Source of the DNA: Cohaesibacter haloalkalitolerans
Lineage (GTDB): Bacteria > Pseudomonadota > Alphaproteobacteria > Rhizobiales > Cohaesibacteraceae
DNA length: 64,000 bases
Direction: 5' to 3'
NCBI RefSeq assembly: GCF_003574655.1
Contig: NZ_QNUM01000004.1
Span: forward strand, 434,001 to 498,000
Numbering within the stretch: position 1 is the stretch's first letter; every line of letters starts with the position of its first letter. Both the position numbers and the translations under genes were made by a program. This document shows positions 41,390 to 50,591 of the stretch, piece after piece. Below the pieces are notes generated by a model that was given only the letters and a program-made list of their open reading frames with translations, made no database searches and had not been told where the DNA came from.

Positions 41390-42100
41390 CTAGAAGAGCA
41401 GAGCCAGGGCAGCGATCACCATCAGGATCTGCAGCCCTGTCTCGAAGTTGCGGGCAGATATCCGGTTGAGCACGAACCGGCCAAGCAGAGCCGCGGCAAT
41501 GGCTGAGAAAGCCAGAGCCACGGAGGGTGCGAACATGTGTGCGGTCAGCAATCCGCTCTGCCAATATCCCGACAGCTTGGCTAGATTCGACATCACCGAT
41601 GTGGCGGCCATCGCCCCGACAAAGGCCTGCCGCGAGATCTGCATCTCGCGAAACAGGATCACCTTGATCAGATTGCCGCTGCCCACCAGCCCTGAAAAGA
41701 AACCGTAGAGGGCAGATCCCACAACAAGACCGCCCCAGCCTATACGGACGGCAGGCAGGCGACCGATATGCTTGAGGATCACGTAGCAGAGCACCATGCT
41801 CCCGAGCAGGCGTTTGACCAGATCACCGGGCACCTGCGCCAGCAGCAGTGATCCGCCAAAGGCAAACGGAAGGCAGGAGATGGCCATCACCCCGACGATG
41901 CGCCAGTCGACATGCCGCCGGTACAGAATGGATTTCGTGATGGTCGAAGCGGCGAACAGAACCGTCGCCAGCACAATGGTGTCCTTGACGTCCAGCAGGT
42001 GCGATCCGATGGCAAGGAAAAACAACGCAGTACCGAAGCCGAACACTGCCGAGGCCAGCGCGCTCAGGAATCCGACAACAACGAACAGCAACAGGACCAT
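41390..42100 (-). CDS. TauE/SafE (TSUP) family sulfite/organosulfur exporter-type membrane protein
   Basis: A 236-residue membrane protein with about eight helices in the TSUP inverted-repeat layout. The first repeat has VVVGFLSALASAVFGFGTAL and the second has VVGSALYGFFSGLVGSGNLI. Family members move sulfite, sulfoacetate or other sulfur-containing anions. Proximity to SQR and the octaheme modules makes a sulfur-related substrate plausible but not shown. No ribosome binding site is strong ahead of ATG 42100. It converges with uvrB. Confidence 0.87.
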   Translation of the reverse strand: MVLLLFVVVGFLSALASAVFGFGTALFFLAIGSHLLDVKDTIVLATVLFAASTITKSILYRRHVDWRIVGVMAISCLPFAFGGSLLLAQVPGDLVKRLLGSMVLCYVILKHIGRLPAVRIGWGGLVVGSALYGFFSGLVGSGNLIKVILFREMQISRQAFVGAMAATSVMSNLAKLSGYWQSGLLTAHMFAPSVALAFSAIAAALLGRFVLNRISARNFETGLQILMVIAALALLF

Positions 42101-42223
42101 GTCAGGGCCTCCCGGGGGGATCGGCCCGGTACGGGCCTGCCTGTCCGTAGCAAATGATCAACTGCATTCAAAGCCCAAATTGCAGGCAGCCGGAACCGCG
42201 GCTCCCCGCATGCGCATTTGCAC

Positions 42224-42254
42224 AAAAAAGCCCCCCGCAACACTGCGGGAGGCC
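42224..42254 (-). terminator. Terminator of the Dcu transporter gene
   Basis: On the reverse strand GCCTCCCGCA-GTGT-TGCGGGGGGC is followed by TTTTTTG, 36 bases past the stop codon. Confidence 0.88.
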
Positions 42255-42289
42255 CAATGGTCTTTCAGGTGATCGACGGCAAGGTCACC

Positions 42290-43618
42290 CTAGCCGATGA
42301 TGATCTTGGCCAGCAGATAGCCGACCACAGATCCGGTAATGACAGCAATAAGACCGACCGTCATGAAGGAATGGTTGAAATACCATTTGCCGATCTTGGT
42401 GGTTCCCGACACGTCGAAGTTCACCGTGGCGATATCGGACGGGTAGTTCGGAATGAAGAAATAGCCATAGAGAGCAGGCATCAGACCGATCAGCAGCGCC
42501 GGTTCCAGACCAAGCCCGAGACCGACCGGCAGCATCATGCGCGCCACCACGGCCTGCGAGTTGACCACCACCGACACGATGAACAACGCCAAAGCAAAGG
42601 TCCATGGATAGTTGGTGACCATTTCCACGATGCCGGTCTTGAACTGCGGCAAGGCATACTGGAAATAGGTGTCCGACATCCAAGCGATACCGAAGATGGC
42701 GATCGCAGCCACCATGCCTGACTTGAAGACCACCCCGTCCGGCACATCGCGTGGCTGGGTCTTGGTTGCCAGCAGGATGATACCGCCAAAGCACAGCATC
42801 ATCATCTGGATGACGACCGCCATGCTGATCGGCTTTTCAGCACCGGCAACGGTTCTTATTTCCGGCACCATGGCGATGACAACGATGATGAAAATGGCCG
42901 CAACGAACAGAAGCACCGCATTGCGGGCCTTGGCTGGCAGCTTTTCGTTCAGCGACGTCGCTGTGGTCGAGCGGATCTTTTCGGACCATGCCGGATCTTC
43001 GAGACGTTTCTGATACTCGGAATCGTCAGACAGCTCCTTGCCGCGACGCATGCTGTAAAGCGCCATGGCCAGAGTCCCACACAGAGTCGCCGGCACGGTG
43101 ACCATCAGGATGGACAGCAGCGTGATGTTCGAGTTGAGATCGGACAGCTGTGCCAGATAATAGACGACGGCCGCAGAAATCGGCGATGCCGTGATGCCGA
43201 CCTGCGAGGCCACCGAGGCCGCTGCCATCGGACGTTCCGGCCGGATGCCATTCTTGAGGGCCACATCACCGATGATCGGCATGATGGAATAGACAGCATG
43301 ACCGGTTCCCAGCAGGAAGGTCATGAAATAGGTAACGAACGGTGCGATCAGCGTCACGCGCTTGGGGTTGGAACGCAGCATGCGCTCGGCCACCTGCAGC
43401 ATGTATTTCAAACCGCCGGCAGCTTCAAGAATGGAGGCACAGGTGACAACCGCCAGAATGATCAGCATCACGGTGATGGGGGGAGAGGTTGGAGGCATCT
43501 GGAAGATGAACACTTCGATGACCAGACCAATGCCGGACACCACGCCCAGACCGATCCCGCCAAAACGGGACCCGATATAGAGCATGACCAACAGAAACAC
43601 GAATTCGAGATAGAGCAT
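42290..43618 (-). CDS. Anaerobic C4-dicarboxylate transporter (DcuA/DcuB family)
   Basis: A 442-residue transporter with 10-12 membrane segments covering the Dcu family. It begins MLYLEFVFLLVMLYIGSRFG. The conserved FLLGTGHAVYSIMPIIGDVA and ASQVGITASPISAAVVYYLA segments are clear, and the C-terminus has PNYPSDIATVNFDVSGTTKIGK-like residues. Dcu carriers exchange fumarate, malate, aspartate and succinate, mostly under oxygen limitation. Its presence near candidate respiratory modules suggests anaerobic or microaerobic growth. AAAGGAG lies nine bases ahead of the ATG. Confidence 0.92.
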   Translation of the reverse strand: MLYLEFVFLLVMLYIGSRFGGIGLGVVSGIGLVIEVFIFQMPPTSPPITVMLIILAVVTCASILEAAGGLKYMLQVAERMLRSNPKRVTLIAPFVTYFMTFLLGTGHAVYSIMPIIGDVALKNGIRPERPMAAASVASQVGITASPISAAVVYYLAQLSDLNSNITLLSILMVTVPATLCGTLAMALYSMRRGKELSDDSEYQKRLEDPAWSEKIRSTTATSLNEKLPAKARNAVLLFVAAIFIIVVIAMVPEIRTVAGAEKPISMAVVIQMMMLCFGGIILLATKTQPRDVPDGVVFKSGMVAAIAIFGIAWMSDTYFQYALPQFKTGIVEMVTNYPWTFALALFIVSVVVNSQAVVARMMLPVGLGLGLEPALLIGLMPALYGYFFIPNYPSDIATVNFDVSGTTKIGKWYFNHSFMTVGLIAVITGSVVGYLLAKIIIG

Positions 43619-44009
43619 CTAGCGGGCTCCTTTAGGCGGCAAGGCCGCGAGCTGAATGCGCCGGGTCTTTCTGTCGAGGAGAAGCTCGGCGCGACAACCA
43701 GCGGCAAAAAAGTCAAGATTGGCCAAAATCCGTGGACTTTGGAGTTTGGTCCGCGCCGCTTTAAGCGGACTTTCGTGAATTTTACCAGCCGGTTTTCTAC
43801 GTAATCAAAAAGACTATCCACGACTATCGCCGAATAGACCGCAATTCGCAAGCAAAATGCCGGATTTTCGTTGCCCAAATGCAACAGAAGCCGCTTTTTC
43901 GCCCTTCCGAGACCCAGAAACATGCAGCATTCCGAATTGATCACATTGTCATCATACTCTCGCCCCTTTGCCCCCAGACAACTGGGTTAAGCAAAAATTG
44001 ACAACGAAA
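43619..44009. other. Intergenic region between Dcu and RlpA-like genes
   Basis: About 390 bases between divergent genes without a supported frame. A GTCCGC...GCGGAC hairpin followed by TTT lies at about 43749-43773. It may belong to the Dcu leader or be a terminator of an unseen transcript. Confidence 0.45.
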
Positions 44010-44393
44010 GTGAGAGAAGAGCTTTTGAACAGAATAGCAGCAACCGGTATCGGGCTCGTCGCAGCCGTCTTATTCATGATGGTACTGAAGGATGTCAGCC
44101 ACGCCGCCGACATGAAGCATTGCGGTACCGCATCCTGGTATCAATTGACCTCGAGAACAGCATCGGGCGAAATGGCCAATCCCAAGAAGATGACCGCAGC
44201 CCACAAGAGCCTTGAGCTGGGTCAGAAAATTGAAGTCACCAACATGCGCAACGGCAAGAAGGTCATTGTGCGGGTGAATGATCGCGGCCCCTTCATCAAG
44301 GGGCGCATTCTGGATGTGACCCGGGCGGCCGCATCGGAGCTTGGCTTCAAGGATGCGGGAACGACAAAGGTCTGCTTCAAACGGCTGAGCTAG
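44010..44393 (+). CDS. RlpA-like double-psi beta-barrel protein
   Basis: About 127 residues: a signal peptide (NRIAATGIGLVAAVLFMMVL, cleaved near SHAAD) and a single RlpA-like domain. The domain shows GTASWYQLTSRTASGEMANP, MTAAHKSLELGQKIEVTNMR and the catalytic-type VRVNDRGPFIKGRILDVTRA. RlpA proteins cleave denuded peptidoglycan glycans at the septum. The SPOR domain of classical RlpA is missing, so recruitment may differ. The start is unclear: GTG 44010 gives a good signal peptide, TTG 43968 and TTG 44025 are alternatives, and no ATG occurs before residue 22. It converges with the DUF1402 gene, overlapping its end by four bases. Confidence 0.82.
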   Translation: MREELLNRIAATGIGLVAAVLFMMVLKDVSHAADMKHCGTASWYQLTSRTASGEMANPKKMTAAHKSLELGQKIEVTNMRNGKKVIVRVNDRGPFIKGRILDVTRAAASELGFKDAGTTKVCFKRLS

Positions 44394-45403
44394 CGCGCGT
44401 CGGCCTGACGAATGCGCGTCTTGTCGTGATCAGAGGGGTCGTCAAGAATCTCGGCGAGCTCCTCGGCCTTGTCATTGACAAGCCAGCCGTAATAGTTTTC
44501 GCGCGGCCAGACCACACCACCGGAACGCTTCATCTTGACGCGCAGTTCCTCGGCATGGATATCGGTGTCGCCGATATTGTAAAGCGTTGCGGTGATGCCC
44601 GGGTTCTGTGAGATGTCGACCCCGGCGATGGTCTTGTAGTCATCAATGGCCCGGCGGATCATCGCAGCCATGAAGGCAAGCGAAATGTCCGGCTTCATGA
44701 TGGCATTGTAGACGCCGGCGGCATGGGTCTCGTCAAGTTTGGGCAGCCCGGATTTCTCGTGCACGAGATCGGTCAGCTTGAGCGCCGTCAGAGGGCTGAT
44801 CTGGCCCAGCCCGAAAGTCTGCCCGGCATATATCGGCTGGAAGAAAACCTTGCTGAAACGATCCTTCGGGAACGTCTTGCCATCCACCGTCTTGCCCTGA
44901 AACTTGTCCTTCCAGACTGCCTGACGGCAAGACCAGACCTCATAGGATCCCTTGGCCTCGTCACAAGCCTCGAACTGTGGACGCTTCAGGAATACATCAA
45001 TGTCTTCCCCGTCATAGGCAAACTTGATGTCCATGCCGGAATAGATCGCAGCCTTGGTATAATAGGTCTGCAGATAGTCGAAGACGTTGATATTGTAGGT
45101 ATGTTCTCCAACAATGGCACCAATCATGTGGATCGGCTCAATGCCATAGGCGTCCGCAGCCTGCTTGATCTTGGCCATCAGACGCTTGTCTTTTTGCAGC
45201 AGATCCCGGACCTTCTCGTATTTCTTGTCGAACGAGGTCTTCTGGGCATTCGTGCGCAGATGAGAGCCGTTTGGAATGGCAGGCTGCACTTTGGAACGGT
45301 TGCCTGCAGGCACAACCTGAACCGACTTGGCGTTCGCCTCGATATCAGAGAATGCAAGCGTACCTGCCAGAAATGCAAGACACACTGGAAATATGAATTT
45401 CAT
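44390..45403 (-). CDS. DUF1402 family exported protein
   Basis: A 337-residue protein with a signal peptide (MKFIFPVCLAFLAGTLAFSD, cut near EANA). It matches DUF1402, a family found mainly in Rhizobiales. IKQAADAYGIEPIHMIGAIV and GEHTYNINVFDYLQTYY resemble the start of a lysozyme-like fold, with Glu in GEHT a possible catalytic residue. QTFGLGQISPLTALKLTDLV is also reminiscent of lytic transglycosylases. A muramidase role is inference. ATG 45403 is taken. A TTG twelve bases upstream is less likely. Its gene is third in a leftward run after the MBL and DUF2164 genes. Confidence 0.85.
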   Translation of the reverse strand: MKFIFPVCLAFLAGTLAFSDIEANAKSVQVVPAGNRSKVQPAIPNGSHLRTNAQKTSFDKKYEKVRDLLQKDKRLMAKIKQAADAYGIEPIHMIGAIVGEHTYNINVFDYLQTYYTKAAIYSGMDIKFAYDGEDIDVFLKRPQFEACDEAKGSYEVWSCRQAVWKDKFQGKTVDGKTFPKDRFSKVFFQPIYAGQTFGLGQISPLTALKLTDLVHEKSGLPKLDETHAAGVYNAIMKPDISLAFMAAMIRRAIDDYKTIAGVDISQNPGITATLYNIGDTDIHAEELRVKMKRSGGVVWPRENYYGWLVNDKAEELAEILDDPSDHDKTRIRQADAR

Positions 45404-45530
45404 TTCGTTGCCCAACGTTCCAAAGGAATCAAACTAAGAGAAAAATTTTCAGGGAACCTATCAGTTATTTCCGCCATTACGTAGTGTATTTTTGCAACAT
45501 ACGCTCAAGAAGCGCGCTGAAACCCTTAAT

Positions 45531-45773
45531 TTATACGCTTTTCTCCAGACCATAGAGATCATCCCCATAGCTCTCGAGATGTTTTTCCAGCATGGCGCGG
45601 GCATCAAGCAGCCCCTTGTTGTAGAAAACAGGGCCAAGCTGCTTGATCATGTAATCGAGAAGAAACTCTATTTCGAAACGGCCCACTTCCTGTTCAAGAT
45701 TTTCGCTGAAATAATCTTGCAGCAGCTGGACCAGTTGCTGTTTTTCTTCTTTGGAAAACGAGATATCACTCAT
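45531..45773 (-). CDS. DUF2164 family protein
   Basis: An 80-residue protein beginning MSDISFSKEEKQQLVQLLQD. It covers the DUF2164 family, with the typical EVGRFEIEFLLDYMIKQLGP and FYNKGLLDARAMLEKHLESY segments. Function is unknown. The family is small, cytoplasmic and widespread in proteobacteria. GGCAGG lies ahead of ATG 45773. It follows the MBL-fold gene by 62 bases on the same strand and is probably cotranscribed. Confidence 0.85.
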   Translation of the reverse strand: MSDISFSKEEKQQLVQLLQDYFSENLEQEVGRFEIEFLLDYMIKQLGPVFYNKGLLDARAMLEKHLESYGDDLYGLEKSV

Positions 45774-45835
45774 TTCAATGCCTGCCAGCGGTCTGTCGGC
45801 GATCAGAATGACGATCCAGACCGCCCTTTTTAGCC

Positions 45836-46471
45836 TCAAAGACCTTTAAGAAAGGGATTGCTCCGCCGTTCCTCACCAATGGTCGAGTGATTGCCATGCC
45901 CGCAGACAAAGGCAACATCATCACCCAGCGGCAGGATCTTGTCGCGGATGGAAGCCATCAGGGTTTCATGATTGCCCCCCGGCAGATCGGTGCGCCCGAT
46001 CGAGCCATTGAACAGCACATCGCCCATGATGGCGAAGCGGGCGTCCTCGTTATAGTAGACCACGTGGCCGGGCGCATGGCCCGGGCAATGCAGCACCGAG
46101 AAGGTCATCCCCGCAATATCAACCTCGTCACCATCCTGCAGCCAGCGATCCGGCTCGCATGGCTTGGCAGCAGGCACACCGAACTGGATTGCCTGCTCGG
46201 CCACCCGTTCGATCAGCATGCGGTCCGCTTCGTGCGGCCCCTCCACATCGACATCCAGTGCATCGCGCAATTCTGCGGCACCACCGATATGGTCGATATG
46301 TCCGTGGGTGATGAGGATACGCTCCACTTCGATCTTTTCATTCTCCAGCACCTGAAGGATCTTCTCGACCTCTCCGCCCGGGTCGATCACGACGCCCTTG
46401 CCGGTTTCCTCATCCCAAATGAGCGTACAATTCTGCTGAAATGGAGTCACGGGGACGATTGCAACCTTCAT
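45836..46471 (-). CDS. MBL-fold metallohydrolase (glyoxalase II-like, YcbL type)
   Basis: A 211-residue single-domain metallo-beta-lactamase-fold hydrolase. The metal-binding signature is ITHGHIDHIGG, with further ligands in HCPGHAPGHVVYY, IMGDVLFNGSIGRTDLPGG and VCGHGNHSTIGEE. The layout fits the short glyoxalase II-like YcbL group, which hydrolyses thioesters such as S-lactoylglutathione. No C-terminal HAGH domain is present. ATG 46471 (MKVAIVPVTPFQQNC) is the family start. An upstream in-frame extension is unlikely. The first gene of a probable leftward operon with DUF2164 and DUF1402. Confidence 0.9.
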   Translation of the reverse strand: MKVAIVPVTPFQQNCTLIWDEETGKGVVIDPGGEVEKILQVLENEKIEVERILITHGHIDHIGGAAELRDALDVDVEGPHEADRMLIERVAEQAIQFGVPAAKPCEPDRWLQDGDEVDIAGMTFSVLHCPGHAPGHVVYYNEDARFAIMGDVLFNGSIGRTDLPGGNHETLMASIRDKILPLGDDVAFVCGHGNHSTIGEERRSNPFLKGL

Positions 46472-46711
46472 ATGACCGAATCCTGTTTGCCTTGATGATG
46501 CTGTCACAGACAGCAGATACAGAGTGAAGTGAGTGCCCCATCCATACCCCACTTATCGACAAAAGCAACCAGGAATATTGAACACAAATGTCAAATAATC
46601 TTGAGAAAACTGGCTATATTGCAGGGATGGGGAATGAAAGTGACCAGCAACAATTGGCCATTGGCAGCGAGTCAGCTATTCTGAAACTGCCTTCTGAGGG
46701 GAGAATCGGAA

Positions 46712-47431
46712 ATGCACACTGGACAAAATGACCCGGTTGGAACCACCGGTTGGGCAACGACTACCGCGAAATGGCCGAGCCGGTTGCTCTTGCCGCTGTC
46801 TTTGCTGGCAGGCCTTGTCTGTGCCTCCACTGCTCAGGCGCAGTCCGATGCCATCCCCCAGCGGATTCTTGACAATCACCGGGCAACCATGGGGTGCTGG
46901 CTGGCTGAATTTGACGATTCCGAATTGGCCGAAAAGGCCCTGATCATTCATCTGGACGTGCAGACCTTCTACGGCCTCATCTGCTCCACCAGCCTTGATG
47001 GCAACAGTTACCGCATCTATCAGGTTGAAGACGGCCGCGATGAATGGGCCAATCTGATCACCTTCCCGCAGCTTGATTCCAAGCTGGGCTGGTATGCCTC
47101 GACCGAGTTGCAGAAACCGACCTGGGACGAGGGCAAGAAGCTTCTGCGCTCGGAGTTCCCCAAGCAGGGCAGCGCCAGTTCCTGTCGCCAATACAGCATC
47201 TATTCCTGGCAGAACGGCCGCTTCTACATCGCCCAGGTCGGCCTGTCCGGCGATTGCGAGGAAAAGGAAAGCGACAAGGACCTGATCATCTTCCCGTTTG
47301 TCGATGAAGTCGCCAAGGGAGAAGCAGCAGGCGTGGCAACCGGCGCACCGGCAGCGGACAAACCTGCGACAGATGCAGCCAAGGACGGGGCGAAGGATGA
47401 GGCAAAGGACGCAGGCAAGAAGGCCAAATAG
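46712..47431 (+). CDS. Secreted protein of uncertain family (DUF1176-like C-terminal part)
   Basis: A 239-residue protein. A long N-region precedes the signal hydrophobic segment (about 24-43, ending AQAQS). The mature part contains GCWLAEFDDSELAEKALIIH and SSCRQYSIYSWQNGRFYIAQ. The latter resembles the cysteine-plus-'W.W.G..F' ending of DUF1176 proteins, a weak match. Four cysteines could form two disulfides. The last 40 residues are an Ala/Lys/Asp-rich low-complexity tail. GAGGGGAGA precedes the ATG. I do not assign a function. Confidence 0.65.
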   Translation: MHTGQNDPVGTTGWATTTAKWPSRLLLPLSLLAGLVCASTAQAQSDAIPQRILDNHRATMGCWLAEFDDSELAEKALIIHLDVQTFYGLICSTSLDGNSYRIYQVEDGRDEWANLITFPQLDSKLGWYASTELQKPTWDEGKKLLRSEFPKQGSASSCRQYSIYSWQNGRFYIAQVGLSGDCEEKESDKDLIIFPFVDEVAKGEAAGVATGAPAADKPATDAAKDGAKDEAKDAGKKAK

Positions 47432-47551
47432 CCCCAGCATCACCCGGAACCGGGCAATCCCCGGTTCAAATCCTGAAGCCAGCATTTGACAGGATGGCGT
47501 TGCTCAGCCATAGCAGCACAGAGTCTTTTAACAACCCGGTTGTGCCTTTTC

Positions 47552-48409
47552 ATGAACTATCGACATATCTATCACGCAGGCAATTTTGCAGACTGCCTCA
47601 AGCACATTGTCCTGACGCGGATCCTTCATTATCTGCAAAAGAAGGACAAGGGATATTTCGTGCTCGATACCCACGCCGGGATCGGCCAGTATGACCTGTC
47701 GAGCGAAGAGGCCCGCAAGACCGGCGAATGGCAGGACGGCATTGGTCGCCTGCTGGCACTGGATCGCAAGGCCATGCCTCCCGCAGTCGCCGGGATCATG
47801 GCGCCCTATCTCGATATCATCGAGCGCCTAAATCCGGATGGAGAGCTGACGCTCTATCCCGGTTCCCCCAAACTGGTCGCCATGATGGCCCGGCCGGTGG
47901 ATCGCGCCACCTTCATCGAGAAGCACCCCTTGGATGCAGATACACTCCAGCGGGCCATGGGCCGGAACCACCAGCTCCACGTCAGGGAAGATGATGGCTG
48001 GGTTGCCCTGCGCGCCGACCTGCCCCCCGCGGAACGCCGCGGCATGGTGCTGGTTGATCCGCCATTTGAGGAAAAGGACGAATATATCCGCATGGTCGAC
48101 GCCTTCCTGCAGGGCTATCGGCGATGGGCAACCGGGATCTACTGCCTGTGGTACCCGATCAAGGCCCGTCGGGATGTCGATGACGCCGCCCAGATCCTTG
48201 CCGATTCCGGCATCGACAATATCCTGCGTGCGGAGCTGGTCATTCAGAAGCTCGACACAGCCAAACGACTGAACGGCACCGGGCTGTTCATCATCAATCC
48301 GCCCTATACCCTGCATGACGAGTTGAAGGCCCTGTTGCCACTGCTCGCAGACACCTTCGGCCAGACCGCACGCCGGTCCATGGTTGAATGGATCAATCCG
48401 CCCCAATAA
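47552..48409 (+). CDS. rlmJ: 23S rRNA (adenine(2030)-N6)-methyltransferase RlmJ
   Basis: A 285-residue methyltransferase that modifies A2030 of 23S rRNA with S-adenosylmethionine. It opens MNYRHIYHAGNFADCLKHIV and has the SAM-binding VLDTHAGIGQYDLSSEEARK. The catalytic motif IV is MVLVDPPFEEKDEY. The C-terminal GTGLFIINPPYTLHDELK is typical of the family. ATG 47552 is chosen because the family begins with MNYRH. An in-frame start at 47486 would add 22 unrelated residues. It follows the secreted-protein gene on the same strand. Confidence 0.95.
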   Translation: MNYRHIYHAGNFADCLKHIVLTRILHYLQKKDKGYFVLDTHAGIGQYDLSSEEARKTGEWQDGIGRLLALDRKAMPPAVAGIMAPYLDIIERLNPDGELTLYPGSPKLVAMMARPVDRATFIEKHPLDADTLQRAMGRNHQLHVREDDGWVALRADLPPAERRGMVLVDPPFEEKDEYIRMVDAFLQGYRRWATGIYCLWYPIKARRDVDDAAQILADSGIDNILRAELVIQKLDTAKRLNGTGLFIINPPYTLHDELKALLPLLADTFGQTARRSMVEWINPPQ

Positions 48410-48478
48410 GCCCACACAAGATATCGCCAAGATGGGGCCACCGACAGGCTCCCGATCAAGATGCAAGCAGGAACTCCC

Positions 48479-49192
48479 ATGAAGATCGCAAGCAGGCCCC
48501 GCCCGACCCTTCAGCCCCTGATGACCAGTGTGAACCATGCAGTCTTTTTGGCCCTGACGATCCTGCTTCTCCTGTCACTGGCCGACCCCGTGCGGCAAGC
48601 CTCCGCCGATGAAGCGGGCGATTTTGACTATTATATCCTCACCCTGTCCTGGTCGCCGACCTATTGTGCAGACGAAGCTCGGCGCAACCGCGACCAGTTG
48701 CAGTGTTTTTCCGAGCGCTCCTACGGCTTTGTCATTCATGGTCTGTGGCCGCAATATGAAAGAGGCTATCCGGAACGCTGCCGCACCCGCTTTCGTGACC
48801 CGTCCGACAATCTTGTCGAACAGATGCTGAAATTTTCGCCCAGCGAGAGCCTCATCCGTCACGAATGGGACAAGCACGGCAGTTGTTCGGGGCTCCTCCC
48901 GCTGGATTACTTCCGTCTGGCTGTCAGGAGTTTCAAGGCCCTCAAACGCCCGGACAAACTCGCCGATCTCGATAGGCCGCTGCTGATGACCGTCCCCCAG
49001 ATCGAAAGCGCCTTCCATGACGCCAACCCGGGACTACCCGAAGACAGTCTGTTTGTCACCTGCAAACGCCAGAAGCTGAGCGAGGTGCGCCTGTGTCTCG
49101 ACAAGAAGGGCAAGCCGCGCCAATGCAGTCCTTCGGCTATCCGGGCTCGATGCGGATCGCGTGACAAATTGCGCATTCTCGCTGTGCGGTAG
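48479..49192 (+). CDS. Secreted ribonuclease T2
   Basis: A 237-residue exported RNase of the T2 family. The signal peptide hydrophobic core is at about 21-37 and cleavage is likely after QASA. The two catalytic segments are complete: CAS1 is FVIHGLWPQYE and CAS2 is IRHEWDKHGSCSGLLP, with the three catalytic histidines and Glu/Lys. Six or more cysteines could form disulfides. It should degrade RNA in the periplasm or outside the cell. ATG 48479 has AGGA six bases upstream. ATG 48461 is an alternative. It follows rlmJ by 69 bases. Confidence 0.93.
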   Translation: MKIASRPRPTLQPLMTSVNHAVFLALTILLLLSLADPVRQASADEAGDFDYYILTLSWSPTYCADEARRNRDQLQCFSERSYGFVIHGLWPQYERGYPERCRTRFRDPSDNLVEQMLKFSPSESLIRHEWDKHGSCSGLLPLDYFRLAVRSFKALKRPDKLADLDRPLLMTVPQIESAFHDANPGLPEDSLFVTCKRQKLSEVRLCLDKKGKPRQCSPSAIRARCGSRDKLRILAVR

Positions 49193-49481
49193 CCTGAAGG
49201 ACCGGCGTTTTCTGCCCTTGTGGGCCTGATAGGTCGCAATTAGATCGCGATGCGGCATTATTCATGTCATCAAATGCAGAAAGCCACCCCATTCAGCCTT
49301 GACGAACCCGAGGCGAAACAGGAACATTGATCACGTTATTCCATTGATAGAGTCTGTTATTTGCTGGCAACAGGCAGATGCGCTTTGAGTTGTTGCCGTG
49401 CGTTGTTCCGATTACCCTTGACCCCATTCAGCCGGCCCTCTTGAGACAACACAGGAAATCCGGTCAAAAGGAGCTGACACC

Positions 49482-49880
49482 ATGAAATACCAACTGATGA
49501 AACTGGCAGGCGCCCTGCTGTTTTCCATCTGGACTGGCGCTGCGTCGGCCGCCATTCTGCCCGAATGCGATGGCGCCGGCGTGCTCTCGCGCGTTGCCAC
49601 CAAGCTGTCGATCGCGGAAGCCAACGTCGTCAAATCCGGCGATCCGGTCGTTTCCATCGACCGCATCCGCCATGCTCGAACCCAGGAGATGAGCGAGCCC
49701 TTTTTCGCCCGTCGCTATTGTCGCGCCACCGGCTATACCGACCTTGGACACAAGACAACGATCTACTATCTGATCGAGGCCAAGGCAGGCTTCGCAGGCT
49801 ACGGCTACAACGTCGAAGCCTGCATTCTGGGCCGTGACCCGTGGCGCATCTATGGCGCCTATTGCCGTTCCTTGCGCTAG
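49482..49880 (+). CDS. Small conserved secreted protein of unknown function
   Basis: A 132-residue protein with a signal peptide (MKYQLMKLAGALLFSIWTGAAS, cut near AASAA). The mature part has four cysteines (PECDGAG, RRYCRATG, EACILG and GAYCRSL) that could form two disulfides. The motif VEACILGRDPWRIYGAYCRS occurs, as far as I recall, in Rhizobiales hypothetical proteins. AAAGGAG lies nine bases ahead of the ATG. It is monocistronic, and no function can be assigned. Confidence 0.7.
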   Translation: MKYQLMKLAGALLFSIWTGAASAAILPECDGAGVLSRVATKLSIAEANVVKSGDPVVSIDRIRHARTQEMSEPFFARRYCRATGYTDLGHKTTIYYLIEAKAGFAGYGYNVEACILGRDPWRIYGAYCRSLR

Positions 49881-49979
49881 CATCAGGCAGGCAGCATGAA
49901 CACCCCGATGGCCCGCGCCATTGCTGCGGGCCAAATGGGATGATAGCCAGCGCGACGCAGATCGCCGGATTAATGTGTG

Positions 49980-50591
49980 CTATTGCTTGAAGGCCGTTTC
50001 GGCAAAAGCCGGAACGGCCTTTTCAAATGCGACCAGCCAAAGGCCAAGCTGCGGATAGTTTGCCCGCCAGTCCTGATCGGGGAAACGGAGATCACGATAG
50101 CTCAATGCGCAGGCAAGAGCGATCTGCCCCACATCCGGTTCCCCCTGCAATTGCGGCACCATGGCCTCCAGCGCACCAAATGCCCTGTCCACCTTTGCCG
50201 TCTGATGGGCCACCCATTTGGCACTGCGCTGCGCTTCCAGACGAAACCGCTGCTCGGCAACCAGCAGAACGCTTGCATCAAGCATGCCGTCGCACAGGGC
50301 CTGCAGGGTCAACACCTGCCTGCGGCGCGCCGGATCGGCTGGAATGAGTTTGCCACCACCGGCCATCTGGTCGAGCGTATCAACGATGACCGATGAATCG
50401 AACACGACCTCTCCCCCATCCAGAATGAGCGCCGGTATCTTGCCCAGAGGATTCTGCTGGCTCAGACTGTCGGTCGGGTCAATCAGCTTGGCCTCCTGCA
50501 GGCTGATCTGATCGAACAGCCCCAGCAGTTTGGCAGCAATGATTACCTTGCGAACAAAAGGAGATGTTGAAGATGAGCGAAGTATCATCAT
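49980..50591 (-). CDS. Glutathione S-transferase family protein
   Basis: A 203-residue cytoplasmic protein with the two-domain GST fold. The N-terminal thioredoxin-like domain begins MMILRSSSTSPFVRKVIIAA and includes the cis-proline and Glu/Ser glutathione-binding segment in GKIPALILDGGEVVFDSSVI. The C-terminal helical domain spans about 85-203. ATG 50591 follows AAGGATG. Upstream in-frame starts would add 33 residues that are not GST-like. Substrate unknown. The gene diverges from the antiporter gene. Confidence 0.88.
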   Translation of the reverse strand: MMILRSSSTSPFVRKVIIAAKLLGLFDQISLQEAKLIDPTDSLSQQNPLGKIPALILDGGEVVFDSSVIVDTLDQMAGGGKLIPADPARRRQVLTLQALCDGMLDASVLLVAEQRFRLEAQRSAKWVAHQTAKVDRAFGALEAMVPQLQGEPDVGQIALACALSYRDLRFPDQDWRANYPQLGLWLVAFEKAVPAFAETAFKQ